From contig NZ_CP020538.1 of the NCBI RefSeq assembly GCF_002080435.1, positions 2,599,501-2,663,500 of the forward strand: 64,000 nucleotides of DNA. The letters run 5' to 3'. Shown here one piece after another: positions 63,379-64,000 of this stretch (positions within the stretch are counted from its first letter, which is position 1; each line of letters starts with the position of its first letter). The notes beneath the pieces were generated by a model. The model was not told the origin of the DNA. It saw only the letters and a program-made list of their open reading frames with translations, and did not search any database. Position numbers and translations under genes: made by a program. This DNA is from Sphingobium herbicidovorans (GTDB taxonomy: Bacteria; Pseudomonadota; Alphaproteobacteria; Sphingomonadales; Sphingomonadaceae).

Positions 63379-63801
63379 TCAACCTTTGAGCATCTGCAGC
63401 GTTGCTGGATCCCGCGCACCGTCAAACCAGCGGTCCAGCGCCTCGGCAAAGAGCGGCTAAGGGTCAGCCCACTCGAACAGCGTCAAAGAGGAGCGCAGCT
63501 TCGTGGCGTCGACAGAACCCAAGACCGCGGCCGGGTCCTGGCTCCTGAGTGCCTGCAGCGCCGACACGCACTCGAGATAGCGGGTGCCGAGCAAGCCATG
63601 GGCGAGATAGGCACGGGCTTCGGCGAGCGAGGCAATGCCGTAATAATGGGCAGTCGGGCTCTGGCCCAAACCACGAAGCTGCGGGAAGATGAACCACATC
63701 CAGTGCGAGCGTTTTGCACCCGCCCGAATTTCCGCCAAGGCCGTATCATAGATTTCAGCCTGCGCCTCGACGAAGCGCGCGAGGGTCGCATCGGCTGTCA
63801 T
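63379..63801 (-). pseudogene. DUF1810 family protein with in-frame TAG
   Basis: About 140 codons. FVEAQAEIYDTALAEIRAG, KRSHWMWFIFPQLRGLGQS, YYGIASLAEARAYLAH and GTRYLECVSALQAL define DUF1810 (YfcD-type calpastatin-like). At 63457-63459 a TAG follows LFEWADP. The frame continues PLFAEALDRWFDG and DPATLQMLKG to a normal stop at 63379. Without the TAG it would be of full family length. It overlaps the preceding gene by ATGA. Confidence 0.82.
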
Positions 63802-64000
63802 CGAACGAGCCCTCCCTGTGCGGGTGGGGCACCATAGACCTGGGTGACGGGCAGGCTACCCGGCGGCAGCCAGCGCAGTACCTCATTGGTCGGCACCGTC
63901 GGATCAAGCCAGTCGGCCCATTGGTCGCGGGTGAGCGGGATGATCTGGCGATGATGATAGGGCGCAACGTCGGGGCCTGCATCCATGGTCAGCATCGTGA
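63798..64000 (-). CDS. C-terminal part of an SRAP (YedK/HMCES-like) peptidase
   Basis: The last ~66 codons, running off the window: MLTMDAGPDVAPYHHRQIIPL, then DQWADWLDPT and ending near QVYGAPP. The HHRQ motif with the active-site histidine is typical of SOS-response-associated peptidases, which cap abasic sites in single-stranded DNA. It is adjacent to the imu cassette, consistent with a DNA-damage neighbourhood. The catalytic N-terminal Cys lies outside. Confidence 0.85.
   Translation of the reverse strand, partial: TMLTMDAGPDVAPYHHRQIIPLTRDQWADWLDPTVPTNEVLRWLPPGSLPVTQVYGAPPAQGGLVR

Noticed and set aside
1..64000. CRISPR arrays, tRNA or rRNA genes
   Set aside because: No regularly spaced repeats and no cloverleaf or ribosomal RNA segments were recognised on reading both strands.

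Overview
The window reads as alphaproteobacterial, most likely Sphingomonadaceae (Sphingobium/Sphingomonas/Novosphingobium type). The grounds are high GC, Tat-exported glycosidases beside a TonB-dependent receptor, an SOS box of the alphaproteobacterial form GTTC-N7-GTTC, an imuAB mutagenesis cassette, and the mobile genes typical of sphingomonad plasmids and integrative elements (ArdC, DUF2958, DUF736, ParB-like). No rRNA, tRNA or CRISPR array was seen.

Layout. (1) 1-6.3 kb: an operon for oxidative galactose breakdown (De Ley-Doudoroff type): dehydrogenase end, IlvD/Edd sugar-acid dehydratase, frameshifted SMP-30 lactonase, sodium/sugar symporter, DgoK kinase, DgoA aldolase. (2) 6.4-17.5 kb: a LuxR-type remnant, a GH3 enzyme, a frameshifted GH78 enzyme, then a GH3 gene cut in half by an IS21 element that abuts IS5 and IS3 debris, a TetR regulator and an internally deleted IS110-type element. 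(3) 18-40.4 kb: a plant-polysaccharide (xylan/galactan-like) locus: TonB-dependent receptor, GH3, GH39, small secreted protein, GH2, ThuA protein, GH3, ene-reductase, sugar MFS transporter (split by an IS3-family insertion), LacI regulator, aldose 1-epimerase, xylA and xylB. A shared palindromic operator built on AGCGCT precedes the receptor, the transporter and xylB. A second motif (GTTTACTT) precedes four genes. (4) 40.5-43.2 kb: decayed IS110, GMC oxidoreductase, ferredoxin and P450 genes. (5) 43.2-60.4 kb: a mobile-element backbone on the minus strand (DUF736, ardC, DUF2958, parB-like). Its ardC gene is split into three pieces by two different elements. (6) 60.7-64 kb: imuB, imuA, an SOS box, a DUF1810 gene with a stop codon and the end of an SRAP peptidase gene. 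dnaE2 survives only as its first codons.

The most striking structure is the ardC locus. The N-terminal piece (58.4-59.2 kb), a 29-codon middle piece (48.2-48.3 kb) and the C-terminal piece (44.1-44.3 kb) join conceptually into one ordinary ArdC protein. Between pieces 1 and 2 lies a 10.1-kb mercury-resistance island (merR, merT, a cysteine-rich protein, merB, an atypical merA-like reductase, a second intact ardC) with three large overlapping tyrosine recombinase genes and short inverted ends. Between pieces 2 and 3 lies a 3.9-kb RIT (recombinase-in-trio) element with 48-bp inverted repeats. Two unrelated triple-recombinase systems have therefore entered the same gene. The mer island also carries near its left end a copy of the GC-rich leader of ardC, with its own ribosome-binding site and ATG in frame with the middle ardC piece.

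Many genes are damaged. Several frameshifts are single missing G/C bases in homopolymer runs, which may be base-calling errors. Three conserved reading frames are cut by an in-frame TAG. Real decay (IS-linked deletions, truncated genes at element borders) is clear at 13.3, 15.8, 43.15 and 60.7 kb.
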